Assembly (NCBI RefSeq): GCF_034274695.1
Contig: NZ_CP128362.1
Coordinates: 930,001 to 994,000 of the forward strand
DNA: 64,000 nucleotides
DNA from: Chitinophaga sp. LS1
Lineage (GTDB): Bacteria; Bacteroidota; Bacteroidia; Chitinophagales; Chitinophagaceae
Direction of reading: 5' to 3'
Shown: positions 26,962 through 35,612 of the stretch, piece by piece
Numbering within the stretch: position 1 is the first letter of the stretch
Layout: every line of letters starts with the position of its first letter
The notes under the pieces: model-generated
The model's database searches: none
Seen by the model: the letters and a program-made list of their open reading frames with translations, nothing else
Told to the model about the DNA's origin: nothing
Translations under genes and position numbers: made by a program

Positions 26962-28662
26962 ATGCGATTCTATCTCCTTGTAGTATTGATGTGTATTTCC
27001 ATATTCACATCCGGCCAGCAGCTGGTCCCCAAAAACAGTTATGACCAGGTATCTTCCTTAATCGCACAAAAACAATATGATAAAGCGGAAACACAAATTA
27101 ACAACCTACTGAAAACGTATCCGGGAAATAAATCATTGTCATTATACCTGCTCTACATTTATTGCCACAAAGGCCAATATGATAAAGCTAAGATCCAGTA
27201 TAATGCCCTGCAAAAAATACGGCTGGACAATGGAGAAACAAATTGGCTGAAAACGCAAATAACAGATCCATACGGTCCATACTTATTCCCCTCCTCAAGT
27301 CAACCTGCAAATCATACCAGGAACCTCGCTACAGCAGCATCTACACTACCAACCGCTTCCCACGTGGGCAAACTCGGTATCGTTTATAACTGCTTTGACA
27401 CCTTGAGCTCCGTAGATCTCTCCCAAATGAAATCGATCCAGGAACTGGAGAAGAGAAGATATACGACCGACCAAATGGACAAAGCGATCGCTACAGTAAA
27501 AGCGATAGTTGGTCCCCAAAATAAGATTAGCAGCCAGGGACGATTTATACTTGTAAATACCCAAAACAAGCTCTCTGATTCTAATATTCGTTCAGTAGCA
27601 AATGAATTGGATAAAACATGGCAGTTCTACACCCGGTATTTTGACATCGCACCATCCAATGATATCATTACCGTCTATTTAGTCCCTAATGCGGCCGAAC
27701 TTAAAAGAATGGCAGGGATCGTACATGGAATACGTGCCCCCAATGTAGACCTGGGGTATTCATGTATGTATGATAATAGTATACTTAGCATTTGCAATAC
27801 TGGCACAGGCACCCTGCACCATGAACTATTTCACATAGTAGCCAGGAAGAGAATGACCGATATACCCACCTGGTTAGATGAAGGTATCGCCTGTTTATAC
27901 GCTGTATATCAATGGAAAAATGACACCTTGTATGGAGCTTATAATAATTGGCGCACCCAGGTCATTCAGGATGCGACTTACAATAGTACGCTGGATATGC
28001 CCAATCGTGATAATACAATCGCGGTGCCCTCGTTAAAAACACTTCTTAACTATTCATGGGATCAATTCAACGGCATAATAGATGATAATTTATGCAAGGT
28101 GGCGATCAACTATTCTCTGGCTAATCATCTATTGCTGTACCTACAGCAGAAAAATCTGCTCCAAAAAGTATTCAATGCATATAAAGACAGTACAAATATC
28201 CCTGACACAACCGCAATACTGATCGCTGACAAAGATAACATCACACCTTTTGAAAAAGCCACGGGCGAACCGATCACCATTACCACAGAGAAATTCAGAA
28301 ACTGGCTCATAGAAAGATATCATCTGAATGAAGGTTTGTCATTTGATGAGAATGTCAATCCCGATTTTAATGACGCATTACAAACCTGTCAAGCAGTTAT
28401 TGACATGATTATGTTAGAAAGACCGGGAGGTATAACAAGCAAGCAATTAAGATCATGGAGAGAACAAAAAGAGGCCCTATCTGATGAATATATTACTATA
28501 TCAGATGCAGACCTCGAAAAAATCGTGCGTACAAAAGATAAAAATCCTGAATTATTTAATAGTGTTACAGCAAACCGCGAAAAGCTGGAAGCATTAGATG
28601 TGTTATATAGTAAAACACGTCAGTTAGAACGTACATTACGAAGCAGCTTCTTTTTAAAATAA
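26962..28662 (+). CDS. Secreted zinc-metallopeptidase-like protein with N-terminal TPR-like repeats
   Basis: 566 aa. A signal peptide (MRFYLLVVLMCISIFTSGQQ) is followed by a TPR-like segment (about 30-95: QYDKAETQINNLLKTYPGNK...GQYDKAKIQYNALQK). A gluzincin-type active site follows: His287, Glu288 and His291 in HELFH, and Glu307 in WLDEGIA, as in peptidase-MA-like proteins. The C-terminal 150 residues are unassigned. Catalytic residues appear intact. It is translationally close to the membrane protein upstream and is followed 15 nt later by a frameshifted small secreted gene. Substrate unknown. Confidence 0.83.
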   Translation: MRFYLLVVLMCISIFTSGQQLVPKNSYDQVSSLIAQKQYDKAETQINNLLKTYPGNKSLSLYLLYIYCHKGQYDKAKIQYNALQKIRLDNGETNWLKTQITDPYGPYLFPSSSQPANHTRNLATAASTLPTASHVGKLGIVYNCFDTLSSVDLSQMKSIQELEKRRYTTDQMDKAIATVKAIVGPQNKISSQGRFILVNTQNKLSDSNIRSVANELDKTWQFYTRYFDIAPSNDIITVYLVPNAAELKRMAGIVHGIRAPNVDLGYSCMYDNSILSICNTGTGTLHHELFHIVARKRMTDIPTWLDEGIACLYAVYQWKNDTLYGAYNNWRTQVIQDATYNSTLDMPNRDNTIAVPSLKTLLNYSWDQFNGIIDDNLCKVAINYSLANHLLLYLQQKNLLQKVFNAYKDSTNIPDTTAILIADKDNITPFEKATGEPITITTEKFRNWLIERYHLNEGLSFDENVNPDFNDALQTCQAVIDMIMLERPGGITSKQLRSWREQKEALSDEYITISDADLEKIVRTKDKNPELFNSVTANREKLEALDVLYSKTRQLERTLRSSFFLK

Positions 28663-28676
28663 ATCCCTGATGCTAT

Positions 28677-28912
28677 ATGAGAGTTATACTCCTAATGGTA
28701 GTATTACTAATACCTTATGGTTTGAAAAGCCAGGAGCTAATTGTTCCTGGGACACTATCACTCAGCGGCTTTTTGTCTGACAGCAAAATATTATGCCTGA
28801 GGATAGCGGCCCACTTCAAAAAATCCAGTTCATCAGACCGTGTAAAGGGGATATATTGAAATATAATAGTGAGGCCTACCAGCCAGGCGGCATGTATGCT
28901 TACTATGCTTAA
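28677..28912 (+). pseudogene. Small secreted protein gene broken by a frameshift
   Basis: The frame from 28677 gives a clear signal peptide (MRVILLMVVLLIPYGLKSQ) and about 35 coherent residues ending near SGFLSD, then turns into low-quality sequence and stops at 28859. From about 28781 another frame continues coherently (QQNIMPEDSGPLQKIQF...GGMYAYYA) to a stop at 28912. One missing base near 28780 would join them into a secreted protein of about 78 aa. It follows the peptidase gene by 15 nt and may be the third member of that operon. Frameshift or sequencing error cannot be separated here. Confidence 0.55.
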
Positions 28913-28966
28913 TTTCTTTTGGGTGATCAATTTTGGGGGGGTATTGTAAATATCCTGATATTTTCC

Positions 28967-29815
28967 TTATACAACAACCCTCCTCACAAATTTATCCCAT
29001 CGTTCATTCAGTGCCTCCCTATCGGGTCTTTGACCATCATTCCTGGTTCTTACTACAACTCCGTCTAATGCCTCATACTCACTACCTATTAAGTGGTCGC
29101 TAATATGTACTTCCAGTGTATCAGGGTCGATCGCGATCAACCCCGCATCAAACAAATCATGTACATCAGCACGCATTAATAGCCCATTGCTAGAATGATT
29201 ATTTCCTCTCAAATAATGAGGTTCAATATGGCAGGCTTTTAATACTTGCATCACCCCACAACCGGTAATACAACATTGTCCATCGTAAACATCTAATTGC
29301 TTTTTCTTTAGCCTGTTCTGACCATTTCTGGACCGCTTATATATAATGGCTGCTTTTCGTTCCTTATCGTCTGGGGCTTCTGGGCCAGATAATACTGTAT
29401 TAATGATGACGCTGACTTCTTCCTCCAGCATCTCCAACTCTATGTCCCACCAGACTTTCACGGGGCTTTCATCTGTATTATTATAAGCATATCCCGACCC
29501 TTCATACACAAAAGGGTCTCGATCTTTCGTCCTGGTAAAAATAAGCACAGGGAAATCTCCGCTTAACATTTCATCGATGATCGGTTGTCCTTTCCGAGAG
29601 TTAGTTTTCCCATACCAGACTAATCGATCTCCTTCCCAATGATTATCATAATCATGCCCAGTTCTACCGGCGTCGCCTATATTCGCAAAGACAAAAAAGC
29701 GGTCTTTGTACTCTATATAACCTGTTTGCCAATTGCCGATTTTTCTATCTTCTTCAGAAACACCTAGAATGTCAAATAATTCTTTCTTGTGGTAAGCTTT
29801 CTTGGGTATTAGCAT
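28967..29815 (-). CDS. HNH endonuclease with an N-terminal DUF3427-like domain
   Basis: 282 aa. The N-terminal part (about 10-120: IGNWQTGYIEYKDRFFVFAN...LVWYGKTNSRKGQP...LIFTRTKDRDPFVYEGSG) resembles the DUF3427-type sensor domain found next to nucleases and helicases. The C-terminal part (about 175-230) is an HNH domain: C-x4-C (CCITGC), the ACHIEPH His block and NGLLMRADVHDLFD, as in HNH_2-type restriction enzymes. A modified-DNA or stand-alone restriction role is plausible but inferred; no methyltransferase is adjacent. It has its own consensus promoter with a repeated 14-bp site (29841-29883). Confidence 0.83.
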   Translation of the reverse strand: MLIPKKAYHKKELFDILGVSEEDRKIGNWQTGYIEYKDRFFVFANIGDAGRTGHDYDNHWEGDRLVWYGKTNSRKGQPIIDEMLSGDFPVLIFTRTKDRDPFVYEGSGYAYNNTDESPVKVWWDIELEMLEEEVSVIINTVLSGPEAPDDKERKAAIIYKRSRNGQNRLKKKQLDVYDGQCCITGCGVMQVLKACHIEPHYLRGNNHSSNGLLMRADVHDLFDAGLIAIDPDTLEVHISDHLIGSEYEALDGVVVRTRNDGQRPDREALNERWDKFVRRVVV

Positions 29816-29840
29816 AATTTCGCAGTATAAAATTGACTAC

Positions 29841-29883
29841 CAAATATACAAATTCGAACACCCTATTCTCAAATCCGAACACC
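29841..29883 (-). promoter_or_regulatory. Promoter and candidate operator of the HNH gene
   Basis: On the minus strand TTG (29872-29870), 21 bp, then TATATTTG (29848-29841) match the Bacteroidota TTG/TAnnTTTG consensus. A 14-bp direct repeat (GGTGTTCGRATTTG; 29870-29883 and 29849-29862, 21-bp period) overlaps the -33 region and lies just upstream of the -7, a typical place for a regulator to bind. Confidence 0.65.
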
Positions 29884-29976
29884 ATCTAAATATTTATAAT
29901 ATCTAATACTTAATATTATAAATACTTAAAAAGTGGCCATCTTTTTGTGCCCTGCCTACTATCCAAAATCCAACCC

Positions 29977-32331
29977 ATGTACAGAAACTATCTCAAAATC
30001 GCTTTTCGCAATATTATCCGGCATAAGTCCTATACCACTATCAATGTATTGGGCCTTGCAGTCGGTATGGCTTCCAGCATTTTGATATTGCTATGGGTAC
30101 AGCATGAAAAGAGCTATGACCGGTTTCATAAAAACGCTGATCAGACCTATAGGGTCATCGTCAACGCCAGCGACTTTATAGCAGCGGTAAACCCTGCCGG
30201 GATGCCTGCAGGGTTAAAAGAGGCGATCCCCCAGATTAAGAATACAGTAAGGTTGAGCCATTTAGAACAACACCTCTTCCAGGTGAATGAATTGAAATTC
30301 GAAGAGAAGAGGGTATTCTATGCGGATCCGAGTTTTTTGGAGATATTCAACTTTGCCTTAGTAAAGGGAGATGCCAAAACGGCACTTGATAGAGTAGATG
30401 GGGTGCTCATCACCCAGAATATGGCTAAAAAGTACTTCGGTACGGAGAATGCGATTGGGAAAACGCTCAAAATAGATAATGGAAGCTCAATAACAGTAAC
30501 TGGGGTATTGGCTAACATCCCTTCTAAATCCCACCTGCAATTTGATTTCATTTTGCCAATGTCTGCAATAGCGAATATCAGTTCAGACCTAATCAACAAC
30601 ACCTGGACCAGCTTTAATTTCTATACCTATATACAATTGGATAAAAGCTTTATCCCTACACCAGCAGCCTTATCCAAACTAAACGCAGACATTACCCGGG
30701 TATTTAAACAACATGTACCCACCATGAAAGCCGAATACATGGCACAACCCATAACCAGCATTCACCTATCACCCGCTGCGCAGATAGATTTACCTGGTCA
30801 TGGGAATGTACAATATGTAAATATCTTCTTTATAGTAGCAATATTCATATTGATAGTCGCCTGTATTAACTTCATGAACCTCGCTACAGCCCGTTCTGCC
30901 AGAAGAGCAAAAGAAGTGGGATTACGCAAGGTAATAGGTGCGGTAAGAGGGCAACTGATCAGACAGTTTTTGGCTGAGTCATTATTAATATCCTTTTTCT
31001 CTTTGATACTGGCTTTAATAATTGTCTGCTTATTCCTCCCTGTATTCAATTTACTGGCGGATAAAGATCTAACCCTCCATTTAAAGGATGTAGGTATCCT
31101 ATCAGGTATTGCACTCTTCACTGGCCTGCTGTCTGGCATATACCCCGCACTTATTCTTTCAGGATTCCAACCTATCAAAGTGTTGAAAGGGAATAACAAC
31201 CTCCCAGGCGGAAATTTAATCTTCCGCAATGGGCTGGTGATCGTACAATTTGTGGTATCTATTGTACTTCTAATAGGAACAGTAGTCGTGTATAAACAAC
31301 TCCAATACATCAGAAACAGTAACCTGGGGTTTGACAAATCTAACCTGGTCTATATACCCATCAATGGTGAATTGTCAGACAAAACAAAGGCATTACAAAC
31401 TGCATTAGAACAAAATCCACATACAGCTAATTATACGATCATATCAGAATTGCCTATCAATATCATCAGTGGGAATATGAATGTAATGTGGGAAGGGAGA
31501 GATCCTAATTTGCAGGTAGTCATCCCCAGCATGGGCGTAAGTGAAAACTTTACAAAGGTCTTTCAAATAAACGTGTTGAGAGGGAGAAGCTTCTCTACCG
31601 CATTTAATGACTCAAGTAATTTTGTGATCAATGAAACGGCTGTGAAACTAATGGGAATGACAGTCGATAACGCCCTAGGCAAACCACTATCATTAAATGG
31701 TACCAGTGGCAAAATCATAGGAGTGATAAAAGATTTCAATTTCAAACCTATACAACAGGTCATTGAACCACTCATCTTAGGGCTTAATAAATATGGCGGG
31801 TATGCAGTAGTCAAAAGCCAGCCAGGTAGTACAGAAGCGACCATCAAAGCCTTAGAAAAAATAAACACAGACCTGAACCCTTCTTATCCTTTCACGTATA
31901 GCTTCCTGGACCAGGACCTGGCTAATCAATACAAAGGAGAGCAGCAGATGAGCAAGATCTTCAATCTATTCTCTATCCTGGCAATCTTCATTTCCAGTTT
32001 GGGATTATATGGTCTCTCTGCCTTCCTGGCACAACAAAAGACGAAAGAAATTGGTGTAAGAAAGGTATTAGGAGCTTCTATCCTAAACATCATTTACCTG
32101 CTGACTACGGGTTTCACCAGATTAGTACTAATAGCTGTCGTTATCGCTATACCTATTTCTATATTAGGAATCAATCGCTGGCTGGAGACGTTTGCCTACC
32201 ATGTACATATTGGCTGGGGGGTATTTGTAATAGCGCCATTAACAGCGTTAGCCATCGCATGGATGACTGTGGGGTTTGAGATCTTAAAAGCAGCGATGGT
32301 GAATCCGGTGATAAGTTTGAAGAGGGATTGA
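29977..32331 (+). CDS. ABC-transporter permease of the MacB/FtsX type
   Basis: 784 aa from the ATG at 29977 (MYRNYLKIAFRNIIRHKSYT). The pattern is that of the large Bacteroidota permeases with two FtsX halves: an N-terminal helix with a MacB-type periplasmic domain (about 20-240), three helices at about 280-400 (ARSARRAKEVGLRKVIGA), a second periplasmic domain, then three C-terminal helices preceded by QQKTKEIGVRKVLGASI. Such proteins export peptides, lipids or drugs or perform mechanotransmission, with a separate ATPase. No ATPase gene is adjacent. Confidence 0.92.
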   Translation: MYRNYLKIAFRNIIRHKSYTTINVLGLAVGMASSILILLWVQHEKSYDRFHKNADQTYRVIVNASDFIAAVNPAGMPAGLKEAIPQIKNTVRLSHLEQHLFQVNELKFEEKRVFYADPSFLEIFNFALVKGDAKTALDRVDGVLITQNMAKKYFGTENAIGKTLKIDNGSSITVTGVLANIPSKSHLQFDFILPMSAIANISSDLINNTWTSFNFYTYIQLDKSFIPTPAALSKLNADITRVFKQHVPTMKAEYMAQPITSIHLSPAAQIDLPGHGNVQYVNIFFIVAIFILIVACINFMNLATARSARRAKEVGLRKVIGAVRGQLIRQFLAESLLISFFSLILALIIVCLFLPVFNLLADKDLTLHLKDVGILSGIALFTGLLSGIYPALILSGFQPIKVLKGNNNLPGGNLIFRNGLVIVQFVVSIVLLIGTVVVYKQLQYIRNSNLGFDKSNLVYIPINGELSDKTKALQTALEQNPHTANYTIISELPINIISGNMNVMWEGRDPNLQVVIPSMGVSENFTKVFQINVLRGRSFSTAFNDSSNFVINETAVKLMGMTVDNALGKPLSLNGTSGKIIGVIKDFNFKPIQQVIEPLILGLNKYGGYAVVKSQPGSTEATIKALEKINTDLNPSYPFTYSFLDQDLANQYKGEQQMSKIFNLFSILAIFISSLGLYGLSAFLAQQKTKEIGVRKVLGASILNIIYLLTTGFTRLVLIAVVIAIPISILGINRWLETFAYHVHIGWGVFVIAPLTALAIAWMTVGFEILKAAMVNPVISLKRD

Positions 32332-32337
32332 TGATGA

Positions 32338-32490
32338 TCATTTGGCTGTTACAATAGCATGGATTAAATCGCTGAATGTCCTTGCTTTCAGGCGAAGTTG
32401 AGCCGGGCGTTGCGCACCTTTGGCGCTAATATTGGCGGAGTTACTGCGGTTGGCAAAGGTTGAATTGGGTTGTTGACGCTGTTTGGGCAT
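32338..32490 (-). CDS. Possible 50-residue peptide gene downstream of the flavoprotein
   Basis: The frame encodes MPKQRQQPNSTFANRSNSAN followed by ISAKGAQRPAQLRLK and a hydrophobic end (FSDLIHAIVTAK). It lies 33 nt downstream of the flavoprotein stop on the same strand. TATCTTTT about 20 nt upstream of the start resembles a -7 element. It is rich in N, S, Q and R and has no cysteine, so it does not resemble the QhpC subunit of quinohemoprotein amine dehydrogenases. It may be a small basic protein, part of the operon, or a chance frame. Confidence 0.4.
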   Translation of the reverse strand: MPKQRQQPNSTFANRSNSANISAKGAQRPAQLRLKARTFSDLIHAIVTAK

Positions 32491-32523
32491 GCTGGAGGTT
32501 TAACAATAAAAAGATACGAAATT

Positions 32524-34047
32524 TTATTGATCAGCCTTCATCATCACCCTGTTATATACTAACCATCGGATAAGGTCCATTCCTAATAATTGGATGCCTT
32601 CTTTAGCGGTTCGCCTGTCTAAGAGATGAACCATCTCTACTACCGGCTTTTCATTCACATATACAAAAGGTGCTTCATGACCGGGTATCCTGATGCCTTG
32701 TTCATACTGAATGAGCTCTTTTCCTAATACAGGGATTTGTTCTACTATAGCAGCAGGGTTTGTTATCAACAGATCATCTGCACTTAATTTCAATACCTGG
32801 TCCTGTTCAATAAAAAGCGCTTTGCTTCGTTTCTCCCAAAACGGACTGTCATAAATATTTTGTGACTGATAAAATTGCTGCGTCCATTTCACATGCTTAC
32901 TCACCTCATCTGCCACCATGTTTTCATAAAACGCTATCCCCGCTGCTGCATCTCCTTTTAATAGTGTATTTACGACTACCGCTCCCTGCACGGCAGTTTT
33001 TAATGCTTTTTGCACCCCCTGTGCAGATAAAGGGTCCATGGTAAACACCGCATCTCCTATTTTAATAAAATTCTTCCCTACAGGCGATTCATCTACATAA
33101 GCAGTAGCGGTACACATCTTTACTTCACCAAAGTAGCCTGAATTTATCAATTGAGAATCCCTTATCAATTGAACATCACTCATCAATTTAGAATCCTTCA
33201 TTAATTGGATATCCCTCGTCAATTGGATATCCCTCGTCAATTGAAAATCTCTCATTAATTGAACATCCTTCATCAATTGAGAATATCTAATCAATTGAAC
33301 ATCCTTCGTCAATTGAGACCTCCGCATCAATTGAGAATCCTTCAACAAAAACTTCCGCATCAATTGAGAACGTCCCATCTTATCCACAAAAAACGCTAGC
33401 ACTGAATTATATCTCTGCACCTCACCCGGATCCGCAAATACAAACCCCATTCCCCCTCCACCCCAATACCAACAACTCTCCCCCGCTTCAATAAAAGTCT
33501 CAATAGATGAAGAACACCTCGCATACGCCGCCACCGTAACCGGCAATATAGCTCGACGGCGCCCCTTTAAGAGAGGTCGCCGTCCTGTAGCCACTGCCAG
33601 AAATCTTGCTGAAAATGATTGTTCCTGTTCTATAAAAACATCCCACCCGCCATGTATATTCTCTATCGGATACGCATTACCAAAAATCACACGCGCACCT
33701 GATGCATTCAATAATAACTGATCAAACCATCCTCTATCCACATGCCAACCACCTTCTTTTTCCACCACCTCATTACTCTCCCATAATAATAAAGAACGGG
33801 GAGACAAACGCTTTTCCACACCCATACCTGAACCCATACCCACACCCACACCTACACCTACACCAACATCCACTCCCAATACCTTCAACCAATGCTCCAC
33901 ACCTGGTGATAACGAAATCCCTACATGTGGCCTTGGAAACTGCATCTTCTCTATTATCACCACACTATACCCAAACTCAATCAGCCGCTTTGCCATCGCA
34001 CTCCCAGCTGGTCCTCCACCGAAAATACAAATGTCATACTTTGTCAT
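32524..34047 (-). CDS. FAD-dependent oxidoreductase (LodB/QhpG-like) with an internal hexapeptide-repeat tract
   Basis: 507 aa. The Rossmann motif GGGPAGSA lies at residues 10-17. The second FAD motif is GDAVFTMDPLSAQGVQKAL (about 330-350), as in flavin monooxygenases and tryptophan-halogenase-like proteins. LodB and QhpG of this group make the protein-derived cysteine tryptophylquinone (CTQ) cofactor of LodA and of quinohemoprotein amine dehydrogenases; that role is inferred here from the adjacent LodA-like and radical-SAM genes. Two oddities: a GV-repeat segment at about 59-76, and a tract of about 77 residues (224-300) made of xQL[MTI]xD-type hexapeptides, both in frame. The gene overlaps the radical-SAM gene by 14 bp. 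The repeats could abolish or modulate activity. Confidence 0.83.
   Translation of the reverse strand: MTKYDICIFGGGPAGSAMAKRLIEFGYSVVIIEKMQFPRPHVGISLSPGVEHWLKVLGVDVGVGVGVGVGMGSGMGVEKRLSPRSLLLWESNEVVEKEGGWHVDRGWFDQLLLNASGARVIFGNAYPIENIHGGWDVFIEQEQSFSARFLAVATGRRPLLKGRRRAILPVTVAAYARCSSSIETFIEAGESCWYWGGGGMGFVFADPGEVQRYNSVLAFFVDKMGRSQLMRKFLLKDSQLMRRSQLTKDVQLIRYSQLMKDVQLMRDFQLTRDIQLTRDIQLMKDSKLMSDVQLIRDSQLINSGYFGEVKMCTATAYVDESPVGKNFIKIGDAVFTMDPLSAQGVQKALKTAVQGAVVVNTLLKGDAAAGIAFYENMVADEVSKHVKWTQQFYQSQNIYDSPFWEKRSKALFIEQDQVLKLSADDLLITNPAAIVEQIPVLGKELIQYEQGIRIPGHEAPFVYVNEKPVVEMVHLLDRRTAKEGIQLLGMDLIRWLVYNRVMMKADQ
33147..33377. repeat. 18-bp tandem repeat inside the flavoprotein gene
   Basis: Twelve near-identical tcaattg-anchored units run end to end, eleven of 18 bp and one of 33 bp (the latter is one unit plus a diverged 15-bp unit). 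Each encodes a hexapeptide such as SQLMKD, VQLIRD or IQLTRD. The total is 231 bp, keeping the reading frame. Confidence 0.93.
33818..33873. repeat. 6-bp repeat encoding a Gly-Val/Gly-Met tract
   Basis: Degenerate CCYACA-type units give a GVGVGVGVGMGSGMGV segment within the FAD-binding half of the flavoprotein. It is a second in-frame microsatellite in the same gene. Confidence 0.8.
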
Positions 34048-35392
34048 AACCAGGCATCAATCTGTTTATCCTTTCATAAGACTGCAATGTATAATGCAGC
34101 CATCCCCTGATATAATCACAAGCACCTCTGCCTCTTTCCAATACCTCATGATGACAACCACCTCCACATAAATACCTCGCCCAACAACCACTACATGGCT
34201 GTTGATGATGTACATGTCGCTCTGTCAACCATGCCTGTTGTAAAGCAGCATCCACACCTTTATCCACACTACCCATCTCCGCCCGGGAGTCATTCACGAA
34301 CCTATGACAAGCCGCCAATTCCCCATTTGCAGATACTCCCAAATACCCCGCACCAGCTCCACATGGATAAGGTCGATGTGTAGACTTCGCAATTTCTTTA
34401 TAAGCATTCACCATATTCAAAAACGGATATCGACGTCCATTCAACACCGCCTCTTCAAACTGTAACCCACAAGCTATCATCTCCGCTAATAAATGCTCGA
34501 GATCATAAGCACTCATTTCATTCGCCCCATTATCCGCCCGCAATAATGGCGAAAATCCTACACTATGAAATCCCATATTAATAAACGTGTCCAACGCCTT
34601 ATGAATGTGAATATTCATCGGCGTAACAGTCACCCTTGCAGATACCTGCATTCGTTTTTGTAATGATAACAAAGGCGAGATATTCGCCATTACCTGGTCA
34701 TAAGTACCCTTTCCATTTTTAAAAGTTCGTATCCGATCATGTTCCTCCTTCAACCCATCTAAACTAATCGTCACCGCAAAACCATACTCTTCAAAAAAAG
34801 AAGCATCTTCCTCCCTAATCAAAGTACCATTAGAAGTAATCGAGAATCCAATATCCACTCCGCGTGCCAAAGCCTGCTTCGCAGCATACGCAGTAGCCAT
34901 TCGTATCCCAGCCCTATTCATCAGTGGCTCACCACCTAAAAAAGATAACTGCACCTTATCACCAGCAGTCTTATCCTTCAACAACAAATCGACCGCCTTA
35001 AAAGCCATCTCTGCATTCATACTACTCGCCGCGCCAGTTCCAAATTCACCCTGCCCCGCATAGCAATAACTACACCCCATATTACAACTCTGCGATATGG
35101 CCAATGACAATGCATGCAAAGGAGGATCGGGAATTGTATCATCTATCAAAACAGGTCCATCTATCTCCATACCTAAAAGCCCTAAAGCAATAGATGCATC
35201 ATCTTTAGAAGATAATAATGAAGATATAAAAGCCGTCTGCTCAGGGTTGCCCCTGAACAAACGGCTGCCATTTGGTAAAAAGATTAAAGGCTCACCACTA
35301 CCTGGTATCATATGGACATGCGCAGATCCAGGAGCTGCATCTTTTGCAATCTTGGCCGCCAGCTTAGTGGCGAGCTTATTATATGTACCCAT
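34034..35392 (-). CDS. Radical SAM/SPASM protein, QhpD-like peptide maturase
   Basis: 452 aa from the ATG at 35392 (MGTYNKLATK); an upstream start at 35458 is in frame, but those 22 residues come from a duplicated junction repeat. The radical SAM motif is CNMGCSYC (Cys103, 107, 110). The C-terminal SPASM region has YPCGAG, AACHRF, PCSGCWARYLCGGGCHH and ACDYIRGWLHYTLQSYER, closely resembling the maturase of quinohemoprotein amine dehydrogenase (QhpD), which makes thioether cross-links in a peptide chain. The likely substrate is the LodA-like protein encoded upstream, since no QhpC-like peptide is present. It overlaps the flavoprotein gene by 14 bp. Confidence 0.88.
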   Translation of the reverse strand: MGTYNKLATKLAAKIAKDAAPGSAHVHMIPGSGEPLIFLPNGSRLFRGNPEQTAFISSLLSSKDDASIALGLLGMEIDGPVLIDDTIPDPPLHALSLAISQSCNMGCSYCYAGQGEFGTGAASSMNAEMAFKAVDLLLKDKTAGDKVQLSFLGGEPLMNRAGIRMATAYAAKQALARGVDIGFSITSNGTLIREEDASFFEEYGFAVTISLDGLKEEHDRIRTFKNGKGTYDQVMANISPLLSLQKRMQVSARVTVTPMNIHIHKALDTFINMGFHSVGFSPLLRADNGANEMSAYDLEHLLAEMIACGLQFEEAVLNGRRYPFLNMVNAYKEIAKSTHRPYPCGAGAGYLGVSANGELAACHRFVNDSRAEMGSVDKGVDAALQQAWLTERHVHHQQPCSGCWARYLCGGGCHHEVLERGRGACDYIRGWLHYTLQSYERINRLMPGYDKV

Positions 35393-35612
35393 TATGCCTG
35401 TTTTTGTAGGATCTGTGTTCTTTGTATTCTCTCCGCTAAAGCTTATTCCTAAGCTCACCAGATATAACCATTATGCCTGTTTTTGTAGAACCTGTTTTCT
35501 TGTATTCTCCGCTAATGCTTATTATCAAGCTCACCAGATATACCCATTATGCCTGTTTTAGTAGGATCAATTTCCTTTATACTCTCCACAATCTCCCCAT
35601 CACGCCTGTTTT
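35390..35612. repeat. Tandem duplication of the LodA-like/radical-SAM gene junction
   Basis: The core cattatgcctgttttt (or catcacgcctgtttt) recurs at 35390, 35469, 35545 and 35598, with unit length about 76-79 bp and a shorter first unit. On the coding strand every copy contains a start-like RTRATGG; the first overlaps the LodA-like stop as TGATG. The copies give abortive short peptides (MGISGELDNKH and MVISGELRNKL), and only the last opens into the radical SAM protein. A 36-codon frame (35512-35622) crosses two copies. Confidence 0.85.
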
